Assembly: GCF_008831285.2 (NCBI RefSeq)
Contig: NC_045139.1
Span: 9,458,204 to 9,522,203 of the forward strand
DNA length: 64,000 nt
Direction of reading: 5' to 3'
From: Nymphaea colorata
Taxonomy: Eukaryota > Streptophyta > Magnoliopsida > Nymphaeales > Nymphaeaceae
Shown: in pieces, positions 22,201 through 34,112 of the stretch
Numbering within the stretch: the stretch's first letter is position 1
Layout of the letters: the number at the start of each line of letters is the position of its first letter
Notes under the pieces: generated by a model
Seen by the model: the letters and a program-made list of their open reading frames with translations, nothing else
What the model was told of the DNA's origin: nothing
The model's database searches: none
Translations under genes and position numbers: made by a program

Positions 22201-23462
22201 TAACACTAGCACATGAAAAATTTTATTAGGAAGGGGTTGGATCATGTTCCAGCGAGACGTGGTGCCCATGGCAAACTAACGTTAATGCCCCATAGGTATC
22301 AAACCCACTAAGGTAAGTGCCCCTTTTTATGTCTCCGCCACTGGCTAGCTGAAAACAGCATTTGCGACGTGCATGATGGTAATGATATCTATTAGAGAGC
22401 AAATAAATCTGATCCTCAATATTCTGCATTTTTGTGTCAACTTACATTTTACAAAATTGGCCCTTGAGTGCTGGGGAATGTTTTCTTTCTTCTCTACTTC
22501 ATTTTACAGAATTGTTCCTTGAGTGGACTTTGGTTGGATAAAAATTATAAAATCATGTGTGATATTAAAATTAAATATGATGTGGAAAGAATGGAAGTGT
22601 GAGTTGTTGAAAGAAAAAAAGTATTTTGATCCATTCGAAAAGGAGTTAGAAGATCATATAATCAATAATGATTCAGAACGGAGGGTTGATTTGGCAGAAG
22701 ATATTCAAGGGCATTCTTGTCATTTCAACATTCCCAAAACATGCATACAGAGTGAAACAAACTCGTGAAATGTGTTTAATTATTTCTGCAAAAATAAGGG
22801 AACATTCGACGAAAATAAAAAGAGGCCTGTATAAGAGCAATATTGATTTGGCATTCCACTCTTCTCCAACTAAACTAACCAAGCTCGTTATATGCACAGG
22901 TTTGTGATGGGAATTTCCTTGAACAGGTAGTGAAGTTGAGGATCCATTTTCTTTTTTTTTTTTAATTTATCTTGTTTAATTTGGATAAATTACTATTTTA
23001 TTTTACTCTTTATTACTTTTATTACAATCAGTCTTAAAACATAAAAAACAGCCGATTAGCCTTAATGGCATAAAAACCAGAAGGATATGAATGACATCTA
23101 AAACTAAAATTATTTTGCCATGCCACTTGCAACTATCCTTGTCACATAATCATCGAATCATGAGATATAAGCATAAATCACTACAATACGAATCACAACA
23201 AAAATTGAAACGATTTTTGAATTTCGAGAGCAAACCACTACTCTTATCAAGCATGTTGAATGATCATATATAAAATGTTGGGATCGTCTAATCATAAGGA
23301 AACAAGTTTTGTCCAATATATCAAAAGTGTAAGTTGACACAAGACCATATGCTAACCCACCATCCTAAAGCTGCAATATCATTTGAAAACAAACAAATAT
23401 ATTTAGCCCAAAAACTGCAGGCCAAGTTGCACAATGCAAAAGCAGGGACTCACGGCCATCTG
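22201..23462. repeat. Left (gene-3') flank of the copy 2 unit
   Basis: No gene. About 22700-22760 carries the recurrent GGCATTCTTGTCATTTCAAC block, and 22900-23460 matches the 3' flanks of the other RING copies, including AAAGCTGCAATATCATTTG near 23364. The short reverse-strand ORF at 23158-23340 is not kept in the other units. Confidence 0.65.
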
Positions 23463-24100
23463 TCAAAATCTAATTAGGGCAGCAAAGATGGGAGCCAAGT
23501 CGGATCGGCACATTCGGCAGGGAAAAATTCCACGGTACAACCATTGGAAGAGACATGAATGATGGAAGGTATGTTGGCATGTGGTGACGACGATGTGATC
23601 ATCCAAGTCGAACTCGCTACAGCATATGCCACAGTCATCCTCATAAAGGCACTCGAGGAACCGATCGTAGCCATGTTCGCCACTGGGATCACCAGCCCAT
23701 TCGTCTCTTTTCTCTACCGTATGTGCTACACGGATCTCCAGTAAGATAGTGGAAAGAGGTGGGTAGCTGTCCCGGGCCGGCAGGACCTTGTCCCTAATGG
23801 TAGTAGCAACTTAAGATTTCCCCTCCTCTGCTGCCTCGGCATCCATATCCATGTCGTCATGGAGTATCTGATAAGCTAGTTGCTTGATACGATCCAAGTC
23901 ATTAACCTGTGAGGAATAAATGGTGACGGTCTTCTGCTCGTAGCAGCATTGGCTCTTCGTCACCTCACCATCTTCGTCGATGACCTACACTGTATCTTTG
24001 AGAAAGAACCCTATCTTTGCCCTCTGTGATGAGACTCAATTGCCATCTTCGGGGAGCTGCACTCTGAAATGGAGCCTCTCACATCAATGTCACTCGCCAT
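23463..24100 (-). pseudogene. RING-H2 family, copy 2, pseudogene
   Basis: It aligns end to end with the intact copies, from ATG at 24100 to a TGA at 23463-23465. The 5' part is frame-shifted before the KIGFFLKD block. In the family frame there is a TAG after KDTV (about 23989) and a TAA in the mid-region (about 23812). The C-terminal half is fully readable. The RING keeps all eight ligands: CGIC, then C-X-H and H-X2-C in TCQHTFHHSC, then CRMC. So the zinc finger looks intact behind two stops. The long frame at 23474-23692 is out of frame with the RING. A truncated RING-only peptide could in principle start at an internal ATG, but nothing shows that it does. Confidence 0.85.
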
Positions 24101-25130
24101 CTCTCACTCTCCTCCCTATTTTAATTGTCCTTGGCTTAGGTGCTCTGCAAACAAGAAATGGATGGTAGAAGAAGTCTAAGGGTTTTTTTTCTTCTTCTTT
24201 GGTTTGAGGGCGCTCGGTTCATTCAGGTCACATTGATATAATCTTAGGATATTAAGACAAATAAATGTGGAATTATGGCCTCAATAAGTAAATGGAGATG
24301 TCTTTGACATTTTTGTTGACCTTGCCAATTTTCACATTAGATTTAAATGAAAAGAACATATACGGGTGTGTTTTACATAATAGGCACCAAAAAATAATTT
24401 TCTTTGAAAAAATACAAAACGAGAAAAATAGGTCAGCAGTTCAAAACTTAAAAAGAATTTTTTTAAAAAATACAAAAAAGCAAAAAAACACACCCGTATA
24501 TGTTCTTTTCTTCTTTTTCATTTTAAATGTTGTTTTTTCACGTTTTGTATGCCAAACTGCTTGTTTTCATTTTCTAATTTATATTTCTTTTTTTTTCTTC
24601 TTTTTTGGCTGTTTATGTTAGTATTTTTTAATATATATTGAGATTTTCCTTAATTTTTAGGATTTTTAAGAAATGATCATATTTTTCTTTTTTTTTTTCA
24701 TGCTCACCGTAGCATACCAAAAAAAATTTTGCTGTTTAAAAGGCCAGAATGTTGTTTGTGCCTATGGTTTAGACTCGAGGGATCCGAAGGTTGATCAAGT
24801 CCAAATCCATGGTTCCGGCTATTAATGTGACCTTTAGCAACGCAAGATCTGCTTGTGTTGTTGTTAGTCATGCAATCGCAATTGCCTGGGGCTCATGTGG
24901 TTCTTTTGTTCTTCTTCACACTTTTGGCTGAAGCAAGACGAGATATTTGTTTGATCCTATATTGTTTAGGTTGCTGATGGTGAATGCTTACAAGAAATAA
25001 CCTTATAGAAACAGATTCTGCATCTTAACATATTGGATCATATCTTTATGTGAAATTGAACATATTTATAATTTAATGAGGTCGATAGTTGTTCATTTTC
25101 TTAAAGTGTGTTTCTGTTAGTAGGGTGATC
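24101..25130. repeat. 5' flank of the copy 2 unit
   Basis: Matches 137-1294. It contains the shared AGGATATTA upstream block near 24247, T-rich tracts and an inverted AACATATACGGGTGTG (about 24354 and 24488). No gene. Confidence 0.65.
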
Positions 25131-26228
25131 ACCCTCCGTTTAAAGAGGCAAAATTTTCAGCATTATATAATCCTGTATGGATTGAGTTGTATCTCATTTC
25201 TTAGGAACTGAATCTTAAACATTCTTTCTGTCGTTAATATATTTTAACGTGTGAATAAACCTAATTCCAATTAAAGGAACATTGGTTGACCTAAATGATA
25301 CCTATCAGTTTGACTCTATTTTACTGATTTAATTGTGTTAAGAAAGTGGTAACCATGACAAATTTTGATCACTTATTTTCTTGGTTGTGCATATAGTGCA
25401 TGGACTATATACTTGTTTAAGAAAGGCCATGAAGTGCTTTCCACAAATTACGGTGCTGTTAGCAGGAGAAGCATTCTATTCATCTCCATAATTTAGTTCC
25501 ACCTCCTTTTGTGTTTTTCAATTTGCATCTTTAATAGGGTAGATCTTGTGAATGAAATGTTGAATGTTTGAAGGCTAATGCATGGTAAGGACCCTTTTTC
25601 AACTGCCTGCTTCCTGCAAGACATGAATGAACTTGTTAATTTATTAAAAGGACGATTTTTATTGGCAGAACAAAAAGCATGAAGATAACATGGGAAGATA
25701 ACGTTGAGTTACTGTTCGGGGTTTGAATAATGAATTTCTGTAGGAGATTAATATGTATCTTACTTTTCCATAATTTTCTGATCACTACTGACAGATCGTG
25801 GCATTGTCACCGGTGGGTCAAATTTCCAAGGATCAAGTAACATCTGCCTTCATTTTTCTCCCTTTTCTCTTTCTTTTTCTCTCACTCGTCATTCATGAAG
25901 CTGACCATCAAATTCGTTATGTGCAAAATCATGCAAAAAAATACTCCTTTTATGACGTTCTGCTTTTTTTTTTTGGTTAATTCTTTTTTAGAAAATTTGT
26001 TACTCAATATGTTTTTTGTAATCCTTATACAGCTAAAAGGAGACCTCTCCCCTGGTATTGTATTGATATAACAGCAAATAGTTCAGCTCATTTTTTTTTT
26101 CCTTAAGAAACAGTAACACAGTTTTTGGTTATTAATTACTCCTGTTTTAGCTGACAAAGGTTTCGATTGTTAATAATGATAATGAATTGTTCAACTATTT
26201 GTGGCACTTGTTTTTTTAGATCTCTCCC

Positions 26229-26232
<4 letters not shown>

Positions 26233-26274
<42 letters not shown>
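26233..26274. repeat. (CT)n microsatellite
   Basis: Near-perfect CT dinucleotide run followed by a short (TG)n. Confidence 0.95.
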
Positions 26275-26278
<4 letters not shown>

Positions 26279-27018
26279 CTCTCTCTTGTGTGTGTGTGCC
26301 GGTTTACCCCTTTCTTTTTTACACTCACCTCTTTTTCCTTTACAACGACCGCTAAAAGGAAGGTGAAATCACCGAAATCGACGTACACAAAAAATATTTT
26401 CTATTGTTGAGATCTAAGTTCTATTTAAAATATTTTCATTTCAAAAACATGACTCGTGTGTTATTCATAGCTAAGAAATTACTTGCTTTTTTGAATTGTT
26501 AGGCAGTTTCATGTAAATATACCGACAATTGATTGGTTTTTTCTAATTTCATTTTCCTTTCTCTTGGCCATGAAAAGATGTTTTCACTTTTCATTTGTAA
26601 GTGTTCCTTACTCGTCATACAGTTGTGAAATTTGTGTTGGCTCAAGCCTTTACAAGGAAACAACTGATAGACGTTTTCAATTTCTGGTGTGATTACCGCA
26701 CGTTCTTTCTTCAATTCTTTGTTCTTATAATTCTCAAGCGAACTTTCCTGTGTAAATTGTCTGAATGCTATTGTTATTTAACTTGACTGTCAGCTGGAAT
26801 TATAAAAATATGAATATATATCTACGTCCATTACTTATATGCATATTCTCGAAAAAAAAATGCTACATTTAACTAAAAAAAATGTTAATTATTGGAGAGG
26901 GTGAGTTGAATTGACTTTTTAAGGCTATTTTATTCATTTGATGAACATTGCATACTTTCAGCTTTCTTTTCCTGCAAATTTCTAAATTGTCTCCCAGTAT
27001 GTAAAAGAGCCACACACA

Positions 27019-27022
<4 letters not shown>

Positions 27023-27085
<63 letters not shown>
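27023..27085. repeat. (TA)n microsatellite
   Basis: About 31 uninterrupted TA units inside a unit segment that has only a short TA run at 45200-45215. Confidence 0.95.
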
Positions 27086-27088
<3 letters not shown>

Positions 27089-27356
27089 CATGAAATAGAC
27101 AAACATATGTAATAACTCGATTCTTAAAGGATTTTCTTCATTCAATGGACCATTCAGAAGTAAAGGAAAAAGGTAATTAAATTTTGATGGTGGGAACCAA
27201 GAAAAACAAATGGATGTTAAAAGATGGAATAAGCTCAATCCAGTACTAAACTAATGTACTAACTAATGTTTTTGTCAATTCTCAAAACATTGGTTCATTT
27301 TTTGCTCTTTCCAAGGCATTTTTGTCATTTCAACCTTCCCAAACATGCTCCTGTAT

Positions 27357-28169
27357 GCCAAAGAGACACTTCTCCTTTTTCTCATAAGTTCATTCTCCAT
27401 CAATACTTGGAACACTATCTGCAGATGACTGACATGCTCCTCCATGCTGCTGATATAGACCATGATATCTTCAAGATAGACTACAATAAACTTGTCAAGG
27501 TATGGGTAGAAGATCTTGTTCGTTAAATTTGAGAAGGTTCCTGGAGCATTGGAGAATCGGAATGACATAACTAAGAATTCATAAGCACCATAGCGAGTGA
27601 CACAAGTGGTCTTTAGTTCATCTCCTGCTACTATTCTGACTTGCTAGTAACCCGATCGAAGATTCAATTTCAAAAAGATTTGTTCATTTCCCAATTGATC
27701 GAATAAATCGACAATGAGCGGCAATGAGTACTTGTTCTTGACTGTTACCTTATTAAATGCATGATAGTCTACACATAAGTGCGTTGAGTTATCATGTTTC
27801 AGCTGGAACAACACACATGCTCCATAAGGAGCCTTGGAGGGCCTGATGATCCATCCCGCCAGCATTTCATCTAGCTGATGTCGCTGTTCCGTCAGCTCTA
27901 CAACACCATCTGGTAGAGCGCCATGACAGGTGGTTTTGCGCCTGGGACCAATTCGATGTCAGGGTCCACTGCACATTGACTTAGCAGTCATTTGAGAAGT
28001 TCTACATGCATCATTTCTGCAAATTCCTCCAAGACATGCGCAAGTGCCGCTGGGACTGAACCAAGGGAGTCTTCAGACACTTCCCTAGTCGCCACCAAGT
28101 ACATATCATTTCCATGCTTCAAACCTTTCCTCAACTAGATGGTGGCAACATCGAAGATTTGCCCTTACG
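27357..28169 (-). pseudogene. Gypsy 2 reverse transcriptase, N-terminal half, and linker
   Basis: The linker at about 28150-27900 includes KHGNDMYLVATREV and ALAHVLEEFAEMM. The RT begins with the finger motif IRPSKAPYGACVLFQLKHD (about 27845), then CVDYHAFNKVTVKNKYSLPL, and reaches the palm. The active-site box expected as YLDD reads YLED at about 27465. There are stops at about 27968, 27887 and 27876 and a frame change near 27640. Homology breaks at 27357, where the sequence continues as RING-unit repeat. The product would have been the DNA polymerase of the element. Confidence 0.85.
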
Positions 28170-28174
28170 CTTTT

Positions 28175-30783
28175 TTTTTTGCATCCCCAAAATTTCTTTT
28201 GGTTTTTTAAGTGATACAGAAAAATGAGGTTTTGTTTTGAAATAAGAGAGAAAAGGACTTGCCTGTCAGTACGAGGATCGATCATTCCCGACGCCTTTAT
28301 TGGTGGTAATTAATCCAATGACTATGTTTATTCTTGATGCATTTAGTTTTGGCTTAAACACCCTTTTTTATTATATATGTGGTGTGGTGTTTGATAAAAT
28401 GTTGAAGATTTGATGTTTCAAACTATTGAGAAAGTTTTGAAGAGTATTTTGATAAGGTAAAACATTTTGATTTGAAAAATTTTGAATTGAGAAATCTGTA
28501 TAAATATTCAGAAAATTACGGATATCACTTTTTGAAGTCACTTTAGTGCTCTAATTCAATTATTACCTAGTTAGAGTTTCATCTCATCTTACTTAAGTTT
28601 TCTTGGAGAGATGCTTGTGATCAAAAGTGATGTTAAGTGAGTGTCAATGCATGAATACATTGATCTTGCATGATTAGAAGTGAATAATTCATTCCTACCA
28701 CAACATTCTTCAAAAAACATCCCTACTATCACATACACCTAAATTTTTCTTTCTTATTTATAAGTTCGTTATAAATATTAGTATGAAAAGAGAAAAGTTT
28801 CTTGAAAATGGAATAGGTTGTAGAGCATCAAGCATGATTTCAATATTAGGTCGTTACTTGATTTTTTGGTCTTGATGAAGTCGACAATTAAAACCTTAGA
28901 TGTTTGGAGGAAAATATCCAAAAGAATGGAAAAGATGAAATACTCCGATAGAAAGAAAGAGAGAGAAAAGAGATTTCAAATACCATTAAATGAGATATTT
29001 TAGAACAAGGTGGCATACGTATCTCTATATGTATGTATATACGTACATGAACATATGTATATGTATACATATATGCACATGTATGTATATGAAAACTTTT
29101 GAAAATAAAGTATCAACTTAAATAGAGAAGAAAAAGAAGTTCTTCAAAGAAAGGGAGAGATATATATGATTTGAACTTTATAAAAGAGGATATGATTCGA
29201 AGAGAAAGGTAGATTTTAGGGGAAAGAAATAGAGAAATATATATACATATATATATAGAGAGAGAGAGGGTTCTTGCTTTTGAAAATCTTTTAAAGAGCA
29301 TGATTTTAAATATTTTTATATATGAACATAAAACATAATTATTTCATTTGTTACAAGGGAATATCAATCTTCCACCAATGGATATAAAAGAAAATCAAGC
29401 AACATAGTATGGCACTCATTAGGGTTCCTAATTTGGTGATTAAGAGGAAAAATAAACGTAAGAATGACATGAAAATGCACATTAACATGTACATATTTTC
29501 AAGGGTTTTTCTGGGTTGAACAAATGCTAAGCTCAAAAATCAACAGAATAATGAAAAAATCTCAAACCCCAACTCATTCTTGCTATTCATTTATATATAA
29601 ATGGAAAGATCAATCAACTATGTATGAATAATATCTTGAAACAAAGTAACATTTAAGAAAAGAGAAAGCATGTTCCAATCATAAAATGAAATATCTTCTC
29701 ATACTCTTGGTGCACTCAAGAATAGCTTCTTGACTTGAAAAAAGAGATCTGAGAGCTATCTTATATGGTCATCGGGAGATGAAGAAGGGAAGAAGCATGG
29801 AAGAAAATTGAGTGGGATGTTGATTACATACCTCTAATGAGAATGATTTTGGGAAAAAGAATACCCTTTCTTTCAACGATTCTAGATATGCCTTGAGTGA
29901 AGCTCCAAGATGATGAAGAGGATGCCTCCAACAGATCTTTTGTGCTCCCTTGAAGAATTATAACTTGATGAAGCTTACTCCCAAGGTCGGAAAGGAAGAA
30001 AAATGAGAAGGAAAGAAGAAGAAAATCGAGAAAGAAAGCTAAAGGAAAACTCTAAGTCTTCAAGTAAGAATGCACTATAGGTTTCCCAAAGACTATCCCA
30101 TGCCCAAGAGAAAAGATCGATTTGAGCGACCATGTAATGCGATCGTCACACGCTTTGCATGATGCGCGATCGTGGGATGCACGGTCACGCGTCTACGGGT
30201 CTCATGATGTGTGATCGTGCGATGCATAGTCACGCGACTATGCGTCGCGTGATGCGTGATATTTTTAATTTAAAAAAACATGAAATAAATATGAAATATA
30301 TTGAAATAAGATAAGATAAAATAGATAAGTAAATAAATAGAAAGGGCTTTTCACATAAAAAGCATAAAATCATTTTTGTTTATATTTAAAATGTATGTAA
30401 ATTTGGTTTTTGTTACAAATGGGTGACCAACTCCCTATTTAAGTTACTCCGGGCTCGTTTAAATCAGGATTGTGTTTAATTGTTTGTCGACGCGTTCTAG
30501 TGCGTGATTCATGCTTAAAAACACATTTTGGCACGAGAACGATACATAAAATAAAGGGAAGGTCAGTGCACATGTGTGTGGCACCCATAAATTCAAATTT
30601 TGTTGTCTTGACTTCAGTTTTGGATTTTGAGTTTGAAATAATCAATTTGGATGTAGAGTTTGATTTTGAATCTTATTTGGATTCAAGAGTTGGATTTTAG
30701 ATATAAATCTTGTGTCTAAAGTTGAGTTTTGAATTTGTGTTTGGGTAAAAAGAAGCTTTTCATAAAAAATTGGGGTGACAACA
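28175..30783 (-). mobile_element. Probable solo LTR of a Tat-like element, inside gypsy 2
   Basis: Read on the reverse strand it begins TGTTGTCACCCCAA, close to the TGTTAACACCCCAA start of the Tat-like LTR above, and ends GGGGATGCAAA, close to that LTR's GGGGTGCGAACA. It splits gypsy 2 between protease and the linker, and the flanks are CTTTT (28170-28174) and CTTTC (30784-30788), a possible 5-bp duplication with one change. No coding domain is inside. It has purine-rich stretches (about 29960-30050) and an unusual CG-rich repeat block at 30125-30260. Confidence 0.6.
30125..30260. repeat. Degenerate CG-rich short repeats
   Basis: GATGCGCGATCGTG, GATGCACGGTCACGCG and related words recur four to five times, for example at about 30164, 30177, 30211 and 30250. 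CpG is dense here in otherwise AT-rich DNA. Confidence 0.7.
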
Positions 30784-32456
30784 CTTTCTCACTACTAGTG
30801 TTGGAACCATATAAAGAGGCTTCTCATAAAAAATGCCGATGGCTCGCAGATGTGGCACTTGTACCATCTTCACCAAACTGAGGAGCGCGATGCTTAGGAT
30901 CGTCTTAAAATCATCCATTCATGCCACCAAGAAGATGGCTTCTCCCGACTAACTTTCTATCTTCACTACCATGTCTCGGACCACTCTGTGGGTGGACTTT
31001 GCCTTCGAGTTCACCGCCTTCATGTGTAACTCTCTCTTCTCTAGGATGAGGCCCAATCTCTTTGTCTTCTCTCAAAGACAAAGTTGTGTGTTGCATCAGT
31101 GTGCACCATTGCCATTGTGGACTTTCTGTTTACCAAAATGTCAAGGTACATTAGTCCTCTATTCTTTGTCATTGTCATCTTTGTTGTTTCCTTCAAAGCA
31201 TTGAAGAACTGGAGTCCGCCCATATGCGGTTCTTCATCCTCCTGTCCCAGCACAACATAAAAAGATTGCTTGGAAGAGCTGGTTTAGTTGCTCCGGACAT
31301 TCGGTCATTTTGATGCAGAGTGATTCTCACTACAATGCCAGCACTTCAATCCTGATGGTGGTTGAAAAGGCTTACAAGCGTTGTCATCTCGCCCACTTCC
31401 TCCATTGTTCTTCTGGACAATTGCATTATTGTTCCCCTTTTCTACTTATCCAGTTTTCCGGTTGTTTCCACCACTATTGTGGTGGCCGTTTCCACCCTTT
31501 TTGAAGTTGGAGGGCTTATACTCAAACTTCAGCCACCTTGATGTATCAACCAAGCGTTCGGCCACTACAAGGGCACTGCTTAGGTCATTAGGATCTTATC
31601 GTTGGAGTTCCTATTCCACCGACAACTGTAATCCCTTCATGAAGTGGAATAGTCTATCCTTGTCAGACATTGTCGTAATTTCAAACATCTTAACCATGAA
31701 TGCTTGTACATAATCATGGATTGATTTGTTCTGCTTGAGTTCCATCAGTCGTCGTCTTGCCCAATACTCTATGTCTTTGGGCAAGAAATACTCACGCATT
31801 TCATGTTTTAATTCCTCCCAAGTGCAAAGGCCACTCTCGACATCACTCTCCCGCCAACGCCGTCACAATATGGCAATTCATCTGTCATAAACATTATGGT
31901 AGCCGTGATTTTCATGCCATCGTCATAGATCTGGTTCACCTTGAGGTATTTTTCGAGATGATAAAGAAATTTCTTGAATTCTCTAGCATTTCAAACACTG
32001 TTATACCTCTTTGGTTCAAGGACTTTCATATGAAGCACGACACCTATGCCTCTGGCTTTACCCCCTCTAGCAGGCCGAATCTCCAGTGTACTGTTTCGCA
32101 TCCTGAGGACTTGCATCTCAACCTCCATCGCAGCTAAACAGGCTAGAACTTCTCCATACTGAGAGTTCATATGGTCCAGATTCTGATTTTTCCCAACATT
32201 GTACTCTTCAAAGCTCTGTGCAGCCTTCGTCATTGAATGACTGTAGGAGAAAATGGTTGTCTCAATCGCAACTAGCTGAGCTTCCATTCCTCCATTGGTC
32301 CTACTCATCACGTGCTTCTTTTGCTGATGGGTTTGTATTCCATCTGTTACATAATTTAGTACATCAGCAGCCATGCTGCCACTGATAGCAGCCAGTTGTC
32401 GAATAGCTTTACATCGACTTCGCCCCTGCACCCCACTGTACCAGATGATCAAACTA
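30784..32456 (-). pseudogene. Gypsy 2 gag and protease
   Basis: On the reverse strand gag starts just after the primer site. A coiled region (about 32300-32050) is followed by the capsid-type core with YFLPKDIEYWARRRLMELKQ (about 31790), a knuckle CWHCSENHSASK with its last Cys replaced by a stop (about 31345-31310), and the protease. The protease start GLMYLDILVN is readable (about 31165), but the D-T-G active site reads H-T-D near 31110. The tail goes up to the insertion of the foreign LTR at 30784. Stops and frame changes occur throughout. Gag and protease would have formed and matured the particle. Confidence 0.8.
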
Positions 32457-32470
32457 GCTCTGAAACCAGT
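32457..32470 (-). other. Gypsy 2 primer-binding site
   Basis: The reverse strand reads TGGTTTCAGAGC two bases after the LTR end, one base off the initiator tRNA-Met complement TGGTATCAGAGC. Confidence 0.8.
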
Positions 32471-33112
32471 TGTCACGAGCTTACTTTCCTTGGTCCATGC
32501 GGCCCAGCAATTGCTCCTTCGCCGTAAGCCTTGATGGGCTCAAGAGAGTGCGGAAGACTTGAGAATAGCGAGAGCACACAAAAATCAAGGAGTGGAAAGA
32601 AATAGAGGGATGCTCATGCAATGGGCATAAATGCATTGATCACAAGAGAGATGTAAGCAAAGAGGTTTGGAAAAAATCTCAACTTTACGTACATAAGATG
32701 GTCAAGGCATCTTACATGATTCAAATGCCAACCACCCCAAACACAGAATCCCCAACATATAATTGAGACCGATAGGAGGGTACTCCATTATAAGTAAACA
32801 AAAGCATAAATCAAAGACATTCTAAGCAAAAACATATTCAGACACAGGGGAATAGAAATATCACTTTTCAAAAATTTTATATTAGACAAGTGAAGGCCTT
32901 GTGGACCCCTCTTGGCTCCACCCATGATCCTATCAGTTCAAGAGGGAGAGATGGTTATATATTTCAGTGCACGATGCACATGACATATATTTCCTTGGCT
33001 CAATTCATTAGGGACATGTCATGTACGTGAGAATGTGTACTTACACAAGCCCATGCATATAACCAGCTTCATCAATATAAGACAATGCAAAATGCCTTAT
33101 CATTGTATGACA
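32471..33112 (-). repeat. Gypsy 2 LTR (5' LTR in element orientation)
   Basis: 642 bp from TGTCACGAGC to GTATGACA; the ends TGTCA and TGACA are inverted repeats of each other, as expected for an LTR, and the primer-binding site adjoins. The second LTR is not in the window. Confidence 0.75.
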
Positions 33113-33785
33113 GCGTTTTTTTTTTTATTCATTGAAGGTTCCCTCATTTTTTGCTAAAATGACTAAACACACGTAACGATTTGTTTTGACCCTATGTGCA
33201 TGTTTGGTTGGAATGACAATAACACTCTTCAAATGACAAAAATGTACTTCGAGAAGTCCACCAGCTCAAAACTTTTTGCAAGAAATCGGAAATAGTATAT
33301 TTTTGCCGTTAACAAATGTTTTGCTGACGTCTAGGAGTCGTCAATAAAAATATAGTTGGCACCTAATGTTGAGACCATAAAAGTTGTAGGGAAATCATGA
33401 TATTATTCCCCCATGTTGAGAACTATTGGGATATCGATCCTTTTTTCCAACAGTTCGAACAGTTGCAAAAAAAAGCATTTTCTCAATTGTTTTCAAATGT
33501 CGGGAATATTGTACAACTACCAACTTTATGAAACATCTGAATTGGTTGTTGAATCCTGATGGTTAGAACCATTGGGATTTGTTTGTGTGTAATATAATAT
33601 ATATACATATATATTTATGTACGTATTTATATATACTTAATGAGAGAGGGAAAGAGACCATTTGTTAATAAAAAAAGGTATTACTATTTCTTTTCATTGA
33701 AAATGTACGTAGCCATAATACATAAAATTGTGTATCACATACAACACTTTAAGCATTACATGTACAAAAAAATTCACTCTGATGC
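33113..33785. other. Intergenic, with an inverted piece of the RING unit
   Basis: 33125-33310 matches the unit block around 49190-49330 and 49920-49960, but on the opposite strand (the reverse strand reads CAAACATGCACATAGGG). The rest is AT-rich with no gene. Confidence 0.55.
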
Positions 33786-34112
33786 CTAACCATCACTTTC
33801 TGGTATGGAATCGTTGCTCTAAAATATATATGAGCAGCTTGTGTTTAGAATCAATGAGCCTCAGCTCATGTCCAAGAAGAATCAATCAACTCCAATGCTC
33901 TGCCTAATGCCTAGAGCCTCTAGGCCTGTATGTTGCAATACTGTAGTCAGTTGACGATCTCGAACACAAAGTTTTGTGCTCTAGAATAACATTGTCTTAG
34001 GGAATCAATTAATTTAAGGACGCTTACATAGCTCAAAAGATCTTGATTGCCTAATTCTTGAAATGCCATGATCTTTGTGGAAATACTTCAAAGCGATAGA
34101 CATTTGACTTTA
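33786..34112 (-). repeat. Duplicated segment shared with 16926-17255
   Basis: Same start and end words as the other copy; the reverse-strand MAFQELG frame is open for 40 codons and then stops. Confidence 0.6.

Larger units (their letters stand above)
25131..27356. other. Intergenic stretch with microsatellites and unit fragments
   Basis: I see no gene. 26130-26220 resembles 34118-34200, and 26880-27240 resembles 44995-45330 (shared TTATTCAATGGACC). (CT)n lies at 26233-26274 and (TA)n at 27023-27085; the ORFs over them are compositional. About 27290-27356 is the recurrent TTTTTGTCATTTCAACC block of the RING unit, cut by the gypsy fragment. Confidence 0.6.
27357..33112 (-). mobile_element. Ty3/gypsy element 2, chromovirus-like, truncated, nested
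   Basis: On the reverse strand: LTR (33112 to 32471), primer-binding site, gag, protease, then a foreign LTR (30783 to 28175), then the protease-RT linker and reverse transcriptase, which ends abruptly at 27357. RNase H, integrase and the second LTR are absent. The RT and linker wording (MQLRKGLKHG, VPAALAHVLEEF) is that of Tekay/Del-type chromoviruses. Confidence 0.85.

Noticed and set aside
23158-23340. Reverse-strand ORF in the 3' flank of RING copies, seen again at 46544, 53342, 57237 and 63612
   Set aside because: It first looked like a conserved small protein, but the frame shifts between copies (for example 46544 against 23158), so it is flanking repeat sequence.
23474-23692. 72-codon ORF over the copy 2 RING; similar frames at 46842-47078, 50496-50774 and 60038-60280
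   Set aside because: Shadow frame of the RING coding sequence; the real zinc ligands are in another frame.
26191-26410. ORFs on both strands over the CT repeat
   Set aside because: Produced by the (CT)n microsatellite; no protein-like composition outside it.
26930-27238. 102-codon reverse ORF with alternating Tyr-Ile
   Set aside because: Created by (TA)n; the same applies to short frames at 34533-34814, 42356-42595, 43760-44089 and 51962-52147.
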